In this document: in pieces, positions 26,069 through 33,829 of the stretch
Position numbering within the stretch: the stretch's first letter is position 1
Layout of the letters: each line of letters opens with the position of its first letter
Assembly (NCBI RefSeq): GCF_027594865.1
Contig: NZ_CP089391.1
Location: 5,548,501 to 5,612,500, forward strand
Origin: Bradyrhizobium xenonodulans
Lineage (GTDB): Bacteria > Pseudomonadota > Alphaproteobacteria > Rhizobiales > Xanthobacteraceae
Length of the DNA: 64,000 nt
Direction of reading: 5' to 3'
Position numbers and translations under genes: made by a program
Notes under the pieces: generated by a model
Seen by the model: the letters and a program-made list of their open reading frames with translations, nothing else
What the model was told of the DNA's origin: nothing
Database searches by the model: none

Positions 26069-27013
26069 ATGATTATACCCGGCGCTCCTGTTCCTCCCCC
26101 TCTTCCTCCTGCCGATGCTCCCACTCCTGCTTCAAGCAGCATCTCTGGCGGCATGGTGGCTTTGGCGTTGGCCGTAGCTGTCTTACTTGTTAGCGGATTT
26201 ACGGCTGCTGTTTATTATGGGTCGGAAATTCAAGCGTGGCTAAATAAACACGGCTCGACGGAGTCGGCTTGGAACACCCCTGCTGGAGAAGAACTAATTA
26301 GAGCAAACCACCTGCACTTCCTAATTGCCTCAACAATCAGTCAATGCTTCCCCGGCGTTGATTTAGCTTGGGGCAGGGACGGCCCACCGTCCAACGTTTC
26401 AATTCCACTGATCCTGGGACTTCAGCCAAGCGGCGAGATTCAATGGCAATCAACGAAGTCGGTGGGTAAGACTGCCACAATTAAACTGACGAATTACCAG
26501 CGAACAGTACTCGCCCTAAGCAACGGGACAACATTGCTGCGTATGCAGTTGGCGAGCACGGCTGCAGACACTAAATTCACGAGAAACTTGCTTCAGACGC
26601 TGATCGTTGCTGTGAGTGCGCTTACGACGATCCTCGTCACGATGAAGTCAATAATTGACACGGCAGCGTCGAGCAGGACCAGGACCATGCTTGGCATCTT
26701 TGCAATAATCGTGGCCGCCGCTGGGACCGCTTTGGCGAGCCTCAATACGGCCGTGACTCCCGGTGAATCCTTCGCCAAAGCGCAACATGCCTTGACACAA
26801 GCACGACAGGTTCAACTCGATCTGAATCTTCTTGTCGCCAGCGACAAGAGAATTTGCAAAGAATTCGATCCGGACAAAGCCAACGACCCGCTGGCGAAGA
26901 AGATGGCGGAACTGTCCAACAAGGTGAAAGAAATTGTGGCCTCTTCGGAAACAACTGGCACAACTTCGGGAGGCGGATCTCAGACTGGGCAGTCATCTCC
27001 CTCTCACCCCTAA
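26069..27013 (+). CDS. Three-span membrane protein with SLATT-like C-terminal half
   Basis: A protein of about 314 residues that I do not recognise with certainty. A Pro-rich start is followed by a first membrane helix (about residues 29-50), a periplasmic or cytosolic segment of about 120 residues, and then two closely spaced helices (about 174-195 and 206-226) and a charged helical tail ending in a Gly/Ser/Thr-rich stretch. The paired helices plus coiled-coil-prone tail resemble SLATT/DUF4231 effectors, membrane proteins found in nucleotide-signalling defence loci, but no sensor or cyclase gene adjoins it. Base composition is more A/T-rich than the flanks, suggesting recent acquisition. A TTG four codons upstream is an alternative start. 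Confidence 0.6.
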   Translation: MIIPGAPVPPPLPPADAPTPASSSISGGMVALALAVAVLLVSGFTAAVYYGSEIQAWLNKHGSTESAWNTPAGEELIRANHLHFLIASTISQCFPGVDLAWGRDGPPSNVSIPLILGLQPSGEIQWQSTKSVGKTATIKLTNYQRTVLALSNGTTLLRMQLASTAADTKFTRNLLQTLIVAVSALTTILVTMKSIIDTAASSRTRTMLGIFAIIVAAAGTALASLNTAVTPGESFAKAQHALTQARQVQLDLNLLVASDKRICKEFDPDKANDPLAKKMAELSNKVKEIVASSETTGTTSGGGSQTGQSSPSHP

Positions 27014-27167
27014 ACTTCGTTCCGACTCTTCATGGGTCCACCGAAGCCAACGGGCCAAATCAGAGTCCCTCTTGGACGTACAGGCCCAAGAAGCCGCGAT
27101 TTCGTTGGAACGCTGCATCATGGCAATAATTGAGAAGGCGGGGCGAACTCTCTGGAGGAGGAAGGCG

Positions 27168-27446
27168 ATGCGTTCGATTTTGACGTTGAGCGTTTTGATA
27201 AGCCTGTGCGCGGTTGCGAACGCGGCAACCGTGCATCATGGGCACCACCGGCACGCGGTGCATCGTTCGCATCATCACATGATGTACCCATCAGGTCGAG
27301 CCTCGGGTTTTGCCTATGCGCCACGTCAATACTACCGGTCCGCACCATATTACCAAGGCTACAGCGAGCCATATTATGGTGCTTCGCAGGGCTACGCGCC
27401 TGGCGAGAAGCAGAGATTTCTTGAGAGCGTGCTCAACCCTTATTAG
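27168..27446 (+). CDS. Small secreted His/Tyr-rich protein
   Basis: A 92-residue protein with a clear signal peptide (MRSILTLSVLISLCAVANAA) after a strong RBS (GGAGGAGGAAGG). The mature part begins with a His-rich block (HHGHHRHAVHRSHHH), then a Tyr/Pro/Gly-rich stretch, and ends in LESVLNPY. It may bind metal through the His cluster or be a cell-surface protein; no known domain is seen. It stands alone between the SLATT-like gene and the CsbD gene. Confidence 0.7.
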   Translation: MRSILTLSVLISLCAVANAATVHHGHHRHAVHRSHHHMMYPSGRASGFAYAPRQYYRSAPYYQGYSEPYYGASQGYAPGEKQRFLESVLNPY

Positions 27447-27633
27447 GGCGCGTACTCATAAATCGTCGGCGATGTTCGCTTCGCGCCGCGGCCAACCAAA
27501 TTTGTGCAACTGCAACAAATGTCGCGATGGCCAAATTCAGAAATGCGTACGCCATGTCCGGATTTGGTCTCCGAGGAACGACTACGCTGGTCCTCTGTTG
27601 GTCAATTCATTCGGACAGCAAAGGAACACGATC

Positions 27634-27825
27634 ATGGACCGTGAACACGTTAAAGGCGCGGCCGACAAGGCCAAGGGCGCAATCAAAGAGGGCGCCGGTA
27701 AGCTTACTGGCGACAAAGATATGGAGGCCGAAGGCAAGATCGATAAAGCTAAAGGGGCCGCCCACAACGCGGCGGGCGACGTGAAGGATGCAGCACGGGA
27801 TGCCGCTGACGCCTTGAAAAAATAG
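27634..27825 (+). CDS. CsbD family stress protein
   Basis: A 63-residue hydrophilic protein with the CsbD signature: DREHVKGAADKAKGAIKEG, then TGDKDMEAEGKIDKAKG and Ala/Lys-rich heptads to the end. CsbD proteins are general stress-induced proteins of unknown mechanism, widespread in soil proteobacteria. A purine-rich RBS (AAAGGAA) lies upstream. The gene is monocistronic in appearance, with 190 bases of gene-free sequence on each side. Identity is firm; the function is not known for the family. Confidence 0.9.
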   Translation: MDREHVKGAADKAKGAIKEGAGKLTGDKDMEAEGKIDKAKGAAHNAAGDVKDAARDAADALKK

Positions 27826-28005
27826 CGAAGACGTAAGACCAAACTGCCGCCTCCGGGCGGCCATTTCTTTCGCATCGGGCTCTTTCACTGGGGTCCACGA
27901 CCTAGTTTGTGCGGCGGGATCGCATTCGGCTCGAACTCTTGTTCTCAAGCAATGCGTGATCGGGATTGTCAGGCGCCATTGAGGGCCCCGTCCCCGGCGG
28001 CAGCA

Positions 28006-28365
28006 TCACTTGTGAAGTCTCAGGAGGGTCGGTTGCGTCGTCTTCAACGGTGAACATCGGATCATCGGGTGCACGATCACGCGTTCGATTCGATGCAGCA
28101 ATTCGAGCGGCGCCTTGTCGGTTGCCAAGGGCTGCACCGGCTTGCCCCATCCTCTGTCGAGAATAGCGTTTGCTGCGGCAACGCAGGCAAACGCATTCGT
28201 TGTCTCTCGCTGCATGATCGAAACAAGCACATTGAGCGCGGCTTCGGTCTTGGTTCTCGCCAACAACTCAATGTCCGCCGTCGTGGGAGCTTTAACATCT
28301 TCGCTGGCCACGCGCTGTGCAATCGGCTGATACAACTCAACTCGTCTGTTCACCCTGCTGGTCAT
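28006..28365 (-). CDS. Prophage-type small helical protein (paralogue of 22760-23098)
   Basis: A 119-residue protein sharing its central block with the protein at 22760-23098: both have AANAILDRGWGK followed by a short linker and HRIERVIVHP or HRIERIIVYP. The N-terminus (MTSRVNRRVELYQPIAQRV) and the C-terminal tail differ. The function is unknown; prophage origin is inferred from the terminase fragment beside the paralogue. It lies directly downstream, on the minus strand, of repeat copy 6, in the same relative place as its paralogue behind copy 2, so repeat and gene may have been duplicated together. Confidence 0.7.
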   Translation of the reverse strand: MTSRVNRRVELYQPIAQRVASEDVKAPTTADIELLARTKTEAALNVLVSIMQRETTNAFACVAAANAILDRGWGKPVQPLATDKAPLELLHRIERVIVHPMIRCSPLKTTQPTLLRLHK

Positions 28366-28400
28366 TCTGCATTCTCCAAGTAAACGCAGAAATTCAGGAA

Positions 28401-28491
28401 ACAAAAAGCCCGGTGCGGATTGCTCCGCGCGGGCCGAACCAAACACTTTCGATGATGCCATTCCGCCGGTGTTTTGCCCGACGTGTCAAAC
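28401..28491 (-). repeat. Interspersed hairpin-core repeat, copy 6
   Basis: Core 28449-28491 with CCGCC for CTGCC on the plus strand. Hairpin 28408-28434 has arms GCCCGGTGCGGA and TCCGCGCGGGC around TTGC, followed on the minus strand by TTTTTGTTT. Confidence 0.88.
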
Positions 28492-28532
28492 GACTGGTCG
28501 CGAACGATACATGCACGGCGTGGCATTCAGTT

Positions 28533-30179
28533 TTACTCCGAACGAAGTAGTGGCCGTATCCAGCGCGAGAACCACTCCTCAACGTCATTGCGTGGACTGC
28601 CAGGACCATCCACTCCGAAGATCGGTGGCGGAACGAGGTAGCTCGGCTCATCCGCGAATATGCTTATCGGCTTGCTCGTCTGCGGTGGCCGACCGTCAGC
28701 GGTCGGCACGGTCCAGTTGCCAAACCGCTCGTTGAATTCCGTGGAAGGCAGATACGGCACTGGCGCGCTCCCCGATGTGAAGACGCTACCCGCGTTCGAC
28801 TCGTTGACGCGGGTAAGGCGCCGGGCCTCTTCGGGCGCGACTGCTCGAGGTGCAGGAGTGTCCGGCACTTTGTCCACGTTCGCGGGCTGGGCAGGCACAG
28901 TGCCAGTTGGCGTATCGGTCCAATTTCCGAAGCGATCGGTAAAGGTAAGGGCCCGCTCGGTTTTCGAGCCAAGAACCCTGCTCTCGCTTTGCGGTGATCC
29001 AGACTGTTCGAGAAAATTGCCCCAACCATTACCAAGGGGTTGAGCAGGAGGGCTAACCGCGAACGGGTTGTAAGGAGCCGCGCCGTTGAAAAATACGCTG
29101 CTGTCTGCAACCATGTTATTGCTGGAACTGGTTGCCGAGAAAGCGGGTCGGGTGAGGGCGGCAGTAGCCAAGCCTGAGAGCAAGGCAGCGCCAAGGCTTT
29201 GTGTTCCAGGTGCCATCATGGCGCCCACACCAAGCACACCTGCTCCCATCAGCAACGCAGAACCTTGATCAGGAGGTGCCTGCGGTCCAAGCACCTGCGA
29301 TCGATCAGAGAGATACGTGAGGGGCTGGCCTACCTCTGAATGGAATTGCGATACTTGTGGCTCCGGCGGCATGGCCACGCTCGGAGGCACTTGCATCAGA
29401 CCTTGCCAATCTGAGGGAGGGACCGGAAAGCCTGGCAGTCCATAGGTGAGAAGCGGATTACTTGGTGTAAACCCTTCCGGCTTGTTCAATCCCTCAAGAG
29501 AAGGCGGAATGAAACCGGGCAAGCGAGCGTCGACAAAGGGAGGAACGAGGCCCGGAAGTCCGGGAACAGGGCCGACAGGGGTGAATTGCAGCGAGATCGG
29601 GGAGCCGCCCTTCTTGAATCGGTTTAAAAGTTGGATCCTTTCTGCCATGCTGAGAACGCTGGTCGGTGACAGAAGAGGGAAATCCAAGGCCGCGTCCGGC
29701 TGGCCGGCGTTGGAGAACTGGTCGATCGTCTCCTGCATCTGCTGTATTTGCGTTTGATTGTCGGCGGCATATTTTCTCCAGTTTCCGAACCATTGCTCAT
29801 TCGCCGCATTTGCCTTTTCTAACGTCATCTCCCTAGGGGTGTTGGCAAATAGATGGCCGTTCGCCAACGCGTACTTGGCAGCAGCCACAAGTGCGTTCAC
29901 ATCCGAAGCTATCTCATCCCGCTCACGCGTATCACCAGCAAGAGCCGCAGCGTACCTTGGAGATTCTTGGACCTCCTTTAGATACTCGCAGAATCCCTTG
30001 TAGTACTTTCCGAGATGCCCACCCGTATGGGGGCTCGCACTTAGATCGGTTGCCAGCCTCTGAGTCGGGGGTAGAGACATACGATTCCTGATCGCGTCAA
30101 GATTGAACCTATCAGCCAAAAAATCGATGACCGGGTGGCCGGCGAAATGCTTGGGAAAGACGTGATGATTTGGAAACAT
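28533..30179 (-). CDS. AHH-nuclease toxin-like protein with Pro-rich body and FGNW repeats
   Basis: A 548-residue protein. Residues 1-70 look like an AHH-type HNH nuclease domain: NHHVFPKHFAGHP at the start, and HTGGHLGKYY at 51-60. The rest is Pro-rich (about 200-300) with a hydrophobic Gly/Ala stretch (about 307-342). An FGNW-type motif recurs: WFGNWR (130), GWGNF (385), DRFGNWT (415), ERFGNWT (484), WFSRW (536). In polymorphic toxins the nuclease is normally C-terminal, so the order is reversed here. AGGAAG lies ten bases before the ATG; the frame is open for about 38 codons upstream without a start. An Imm11-type gene lies just upstream on the same strand. Nuclease activity is inferred. 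Confidence 0.65.
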   Translation of the reverse strand: MFPNHHVFPKHFAGHPVIDFLADRFNLDAIRNRMSLPPTQRLATDLSASPHTGGHLGKYYKGFCEYLKEVQESPRYAAALAGDTRERDEIASDVNALVAAAKYALANGHLFANTPREMTLEKANAANEQWFGNWRKYAADNQTQIQQMQETIDQFSNAGQPDAALDFPLLSPTSVLSMAERIQLLNRFKKGGSPISLQFTPVGPVPGLPGLVPPFVDARLPGFIPPSLEGLNKPEGFTPSNPLLTYGLPGFPVPPSDWQGLMQVPPSVAMPPEPQVSQFHSEVGQPLTYLSDRSQVLGPQAPPDQGSALLMGAGVLGVGAMMAPGTQSLGAALLSGLATAALTRPAFSATSSSNNMVADSSVFFNGAAPYNPFAVSPPAQPLGNGWGNFLEQSGSPQSESRVLGSKTERALTFTDRFGNWTDTPTGTVPAQPANVDKVPDTPAPRAVAPEEARRLTRVNESNAGSVFTSGSAPVPYLPSTEFNERFGNWTVPTADGRPPQTSKPISIFADEPSYLVPPPIFGVDGPGSPRNDVEEWFSRWIRPLLRSE

Positions 30180-30532
30180 GAAACCGCTACTTCCTGCCGT
30201 ACGCCGGCATCCGAGCTGCTCCTGAGTTGCAGCCGGTGTTTCTGATTTTGAATGCTTTTGAGTGGCCAGCCGCGATTGAAGCCGGCGTGCTGCGCGTCAT
30301 ATCGGGACGGCCGAACCAGAAGACCTTGCTCCTCGGCACATATCCGCTGTCGACGTCGGCGTCTGCTGGACCACATCGGGACAGCAGCAATTTGGGCTAC
30401 AAATGAGATCAGGGATTCCACCGGCGCTGACGTCGCGCAAGCGGACTTCGAACGCGCAATTTTCGCCGCAGCGAATGGCTGAAGCCAACGCGACCTTAGA
30501 CGAGCCTCAACGCTAGACTGCTACGATCGGGA
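30180..30532. other. Gene-free stretch between toxin-like and Imm11-type genes
   Basis: About 350 bases with no convincing gene on either strand. On the minus strand the toxin frame stays open for about 38 codons upstream of its ATG but has no start codon, so this could be the eroded 5' end of a longer toxin gene. No repeat or hairpin stands out. Confidence 0.4.
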
Positions 30533-31156
30533 TCACCCCCAATTGACGTAGGGATTTCCGAATCTCAAACCTCTCAGCCCGGCAGCCTTACAGGCGTCCT
30601 TCATTGCTTGATCGCAAACAACTCGATTTAAAAAGCGGGCTCGGAAAATATGAGCCGAACCGATGGCCTCTTCTCGAAAGACGAAGCTGGAAGTCGCCAT
30701 GTTATCGTACCGCCTGAAATCTGTCCCATCATCCAGGATTACGACGTTCGACTTTTCCTCGTCGATGACATCGAGCTGGCGCACGATGTCGCAAAGCCAG
30801 TAAACAGGTGCACCCCCACTCAGTGACCGCGTTTCGCACCTCAGGAACGCCACACCGTCTCTATCGACGGCCTCCAGAACGTTCTTCATCCGATCAGACA
30901 CGAGCCAAAAGTCGTGAAACAGCTCCCAATCGACCGGCGGCCGCCCGAGAGATTTGTCGATCAGCAACCGTGGCGTTTCGGCGAGCGGAGGAAAGCTTCG
31001 CTTGCCCCGTGGTGAATGGAGGGGGACCCGGCCGGCGCCAAGGGCGACCAGATTCTCCATTTCCCAACCGGGGGGCTTGTGAATTCTGAAATCCAGTCCG
31101 ACTCTGTAGAGTTTCGGCGCCTTTTTCTTTCGCCTTTCATTACCGGACGCGGCCAT
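30533..31156 (-). CDS. Imm11-family (DUF1629) immunity-type protein
   Basis: A 207-residue protein resembling the imm11/DUF1629 family of immunity proteins, which bind and block a cognate polymorphic toxin. Family-like blocks are FHDFWLVSDRMKNVLEAVD, VYWLCDIVRQLDVIDEE and, near the C-terminus, IFRARFLNRVVCD followed by ACKAAGLRGLRFGNP. The gene is more A/T-rich than the flanks and lies upstream of the AHH-nuclease gene on the same strand, 353 bases away, which fits an immunity-toxin pair even though immunity genes usually follow the toxin. It lies downstream of repeat copy 7. A cytoplasmic role is expected because no signal peptide is seen. Confidence 0.75.
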   Translation of the reverse strand: MAASGNERRKKKAPKLYRVGLDFRIHKPPGWEMENLVALGAGRVPLHSPRGKRSFPPLAETPRLLIDKSLGRPPVDWELFHDFWLVSDRMKNVLEAVDRDGVAFLRCETRSLSGGAPVYWLCDIVRQLDVIDEEKSNVVILDDGTDFRRYDNMATSSFVFREEAIGSAHIFRARFLNRVVCDQAMKDACKAAGLRGLRFGNPYVNWG

Positions 31157-31235
31157 TGATTATCGCTCCCTTCGCCTATCCGCTCGGATCATCGCATTTA
31201 TCGCGCCGAAGGCAGAACCAATTCCAACGCCAACA

Positions 31236-31321
31236 ATAAAGCCCGCGGCATCCGCCGCGGGCTTTATCCGAACTGATCTCGATGATGCCATTCTGCCAGT
31301 GTTTTGCCCGACGTGTCAAAC
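31236..31321 (-). repeat. Interspersed hairpin-core repeat, copy 7
   Basis: Core 31279-31321. Hairpin 31236-31267 is a perfect 14-bp stem (ATAAAGCCCGCGGC / GCCGCGGGCTTTAT) with a 4-base loop. It lies between the DUF4261 gene and the Imm11-type gene, so on the minus strand it could also end DUF4261 transcripts. Confidence 0.88.
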
Positions 31322-31370
31322 AATCGATCTGAACGGAATGCTCGCAACCTCTTTCGAGATCCTCCCACGC

Positions 31371-32144
31371 TCACACCAGATCGTCGCTACAGAAAAACAC
31401 GGGCATGCCACCGAACTGATCGGAGTTCTTGTGTCGAACCGTGAAGCGCTCGCGCGCGCTGCCGCCAAACGTGTCACCGTTTTTGACCACAGGGCCGTGC
31501 TCGACCAGATAGACGGCTAGACCGTCCACCTTGCTGACGAGTGTTGGAAGGGGCAGCTTGTGGGTCTCGAACTGAATTTCACGTTCGCTGAAGGCCGAAA
31601 GTCCCATCGTCACTGCGCCAATGCCCGACTCTGATCGGAACGGGAGTATGTCGATCCACAGCGAGACGGGATAGTCGGGGTATGGCGCAAACGATCGGCT
31701 GGACAAGTCCAGCCAAAGATCCGCGGATCGTGCGACCTTGCCATTCCAGACCACGGCGCAACATTGCGGCATGGTCGCGATCAACGCGCCGATGACGGCC
31801 GTCGTCAGACGAGCGGTCGGCACTGCTTGCTGGTTTTGGCCGAGCACCGAAACGATCAGATGCCCCCGGTGGCGCGCCGCGACCGCCTTGGCCTGCGGCC
31901 ATATCGTGGACGCGCGCGACCACAGGCCGGGATCCTCCGGAATGGGTGCCGGCATCGACATCACCGCCACAAGTTCGTTGCCGCAACGAATGAGCGGCGA
32001 ACCCTGGCGAGCTCCTTCCTCGCCGCCTCCTTCCACCTCCATCGGCAGTTCGGGATCTCGCGCGCGGATAGCCGCGGCGAGCGCGACCATGTCGGGCGTT
32101 GCGGGAGATTCCAACAAGACCAGGGCGAGAAAAGACTTACTCAT
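31371..32144 (-). CDS. DUF4261 domain-containing protein
   Basis: A 257-residue cytoplasmic protein. The C-terminal part matches my recollection of DUF4261: LWIDILPFRSESGIGAVTMG, then LSAFSEREIQFE, and near the end a loop with GPVVKNGDTFGGS. The N-terminal half has alternating hydrophobic strands (FLALVLLESPATPD, ELVAVMSMPAPIPED) and a central segment WPQAKAVAARHRGHLIVSV. The function of the family is unknown; members occur near polymorphic toxin and immunity genes, as here, where the Imm11 and AHH genes follow on the same strand. A role as an accessory immunity protein is only a guess. Confidence 0.7.
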   Translation of the reverse strand: MSKSFLALVLLESPATPDMVALAAAIRARDPELPMEVEGGGEEGARQGSPLIRCGNELVAVMSMPAPIPEDPGLWSRASTIWPQAKAVAARHRGHLIVSVLGQNQQAVPTARLTTAVIGALIATMPQCCAVVWNGKVARSADLWLDLSSRSFAPYPDYPVSLWIDILPFRSESGIGAVTMGLSAFSEREIQFETHKLPLPTLVSKVDGLAVYLVEHGPVVKNGDTFGGSARERFTVRHKNSDQFGGMPVFFCSDDLV

Positions 32145-32330
32145 CGGTCGCCTCAGACGTTACAGGCGTGACTGATGATCAATCACGGCTCGCTCACAGG
32201 TTGAGCTTTTGCAGCATAGAACAAAACAGGAACAATGTCAACGCGCGTTCGCCGCGCACTTCGCTCTTCCGGCGTTCTCCAGATTGCGCGAAAGTCCCGC
32301 ATGCCCTGCCAATATCCCGAACCCACACCC

Positions 32331-32795
32331 ATGTTCTCAATCCACGTCGACGACCTCACCTCTGAGCCGACCCGCCGCCTGCTCGCGCTGCACCTCGCCG
32401 GCATGCACGCGAGCTCGCCGCCCGGCAGCGTGTTCGCGCTCGACCTCTCCGGGCTCACCGCGCCCGGCGTCACCGTCTGGTCGGTTCGCGAGGGAAGCGA
32501 GGTGGTCGGCATCGGCGCGCTGAAGGAGTTCGGCGACGGCAGCGCGGAGGTGAAGTCGATGCGGACCCATCCCGATCATCTGCGTCGCGGCGTCGCGGCG
32601 CTGCTGCTGGACCACATCGCGCGCGAGGCCCGCGCGCGCGGCCTGAAGCGCCTCAGTCTCGAGACCGGAAGCGGACCTGCGTTCGAGCCGGCGCTGGCGC
32701 TGTATCGCAAATATGGCTTCGTGAACGGCGACGCCTTCGCCGACTACCGGCCGAGTGCCTTCAACCAGTTTCTGCACCTGAAGCTCCCGGCTTGA
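32331..32795 (+). CDS. GNAT family N-acetyltransferase
   Basis: A 154-residue acetyltransferase. The acetyl-CoA pyrophosphate loop is VKSMRTHPDHLRRGVAALLL (the RxxGxA/G motif), followed by GLKRLSLETGSGPAFEPALALY and RKYGFVNGDAF, which are the usual late motifs of small GNAT enzymes of the YjgM/PhnO type. The ATG at MFSIHVDD is preferred; an upstream ATG at 32235 would add 32 residues without similarity. It appears monocistronic and marks the return to ordinary, GC-rich chromosome after the island. Substrate unknown. Confidence 0.88.
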   Translation: MFSIHVDDLTSEPTRRLLALHLAGMHASSPPGSVFALDLSGLTAPGVTVWSVREGSEVVGIGALKEFGDGSAEVKSMRTHPDHLRRGVAALLLDHIAREARARGLKRLSLETGSGPAFEPALALYRKYGFVNGDAFADYRPSAFNQFLHLKLPA

Positions 32796-33031
32796 TCGTA
32801 TCGCATGACCTCGTCGCGATCGCGCTCGGGGCAGGACATGAGTAATCGGCTCAAAAGGCTCAAGCCTCTCCCGGCCGGCCGCTGAAGGATTCTTCGAGGC
32901 ACCCAACAAATGATGGCGACTCGGCGCCGGCACAGGCGTAGGGTTCGATCATCACCGCAAGGTCCGTGGCATTCACCGGTGATGAGAACGCCGATTGCGC
33001 TCCCGCCCTGCTCGCATGAGGGAGTAGCGCC

Positions 33032-33232
33032 ATGCTGAAACGTCGTCGTTTCAAGCAAACCAAGACACTTCAGGAGCGGCTGGCCGACGAGGCCGCACGG
33101 CTTCGCACGGAAGCCGGCGCGCTGGCGCCCGGACGCCGCCGCGAGATATTGCTGCGCCGGGCGCGGCAGGACGAGACGGCCATGCAGATCGAGGCCTGGC
33201 TGCATTCGCCCGGCCTGAGGGCGCCGACATGA
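33032..33232 (+). CDS. Small basic helical protein
   Basis: A 66-residue Arg-rich helical protein (LQERLADEAARLRTEAG, then PGRRREILLRRARQDETAMQ) with a GGGAG RBS seven bases upstream. Its stop overlaps the start of the next small gene by four bases (ATGA), which supports translation of both. Proteins of this kind are common and uncharacterised in Bradyrhizobium. No function can be assigned. Confidence 0.75.
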   Translation: MLKRRRFKQTKTLQERLADEAARLRTEAGALAPGRRREILLRRARQDETAMQIEAWLHSPGLRAPT

Positions 33233-33423
33233 CCCAGCAATACCGCGCCTATCTGATCGGGCAGAACGGCGTCTTCCAGTCCGCCGAAGCGTTCGAGGCC
33301 CAGTCCGATGCATCCGCCCTCGAGGTCGCTCAGCAGTACACGCGCCGCGGCGATGTCGAGGTATGGCAGCTCAGCCGCAAGATCGGCCTCGTAAAACGCA
33401 ACGAGCGGACCGGCATCGCCTGA
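33229..33423 (+). CDS. Small conserved-type protein
   Basis: A 64-residue protein coupled to the previous gene by a four-base overlap. The pattern (YRAYLIGQNGVFQSAEAFEA, then ASALEVAQQY, then VEVWQLSRKIG) is that of short rhizobial proteins predicted to form a small alpha/beta fold; their role is unknown. The two-gene unit has no other partner in view. Confidence 0.75.
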   Translation: MTQQYRAYLIGQNGVFQSAEAFEAQSDASALEVAQQYTRRGDVEVWQLSRKIGLVKRNERTGIA

Positions 33424-33445
33424 CGGGCAATTGTGCAGCCCGCGC

Positions 33446-33706
33446 TTACGCCGCCTGCGGCACCTGCGCCGCCGTCCGCTCGACCCGTCCTTCCAGCATC
33501 GCGATCGAGGTGCGCAGATTGTCCCTGCGCGCGCGCAAGGTCAGGGCAAGCATGGAATAAGTGGGGCTGCCGGGATCGTCATTCCGGGCATTGCGCTCCT
33601 CGTCGGCGATGTCGCGCTCCAGCATCTGGAGCCGCCAGCGCAGGTCGGAAATCAGGGCATGGAGCTGCAAGGACGCGGACGCTTCGAAACGGGACGTTGA
33701 CTGCAT
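33446..33706 (-). CDS. Small coiled-coil protein
   Basis: An 86-residue protein, mostly helical with heptad-like spacing: LHALISDLRWRLQMLERDIA, then LRARRDNLRTSIAMLEGRV. It converges with the two-gene unit before it (23-base gap). No known domain; a structural or regulatory role through dimerisation is only an inference from the coiled coil. Confidence 0.65.
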   Translation of the reverse strand: MQSTSRFEASASLQLHALISDLRWRLQMLERDIADEERNARNDDPGSPTYSMLALTLRARRDNLRTSIAMLEGRVERTAAQVPQAA

Positions 33707-33829
33707 GGGATCGCCTCAATCTGGAGCAGCCCGAATGGCCGGGCCGGGATTGAAAAGCTGTGCAGCAAGAGGGATGCCAATCGGGTCGTACCACCGTTCG
33801 GGCGAACGAAGCGATACCAGGAACCAGCC

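Noticed and set aside
22631-31321. Repeats as integron attC sites
   Set aside because: The copies separate cargo genes and contain inverted repeats, but the conserved part is a fixed 43-bp sequence, the paired arms lack the attC core sites (RYYYAAC/GTTRRRY), and no integrase gene is present.
22631-31321. Repeats as a CRISPR array
   Set aside because: Spacing runs from about 100 bases to several kb and the spaces hold genes; no cas genes.
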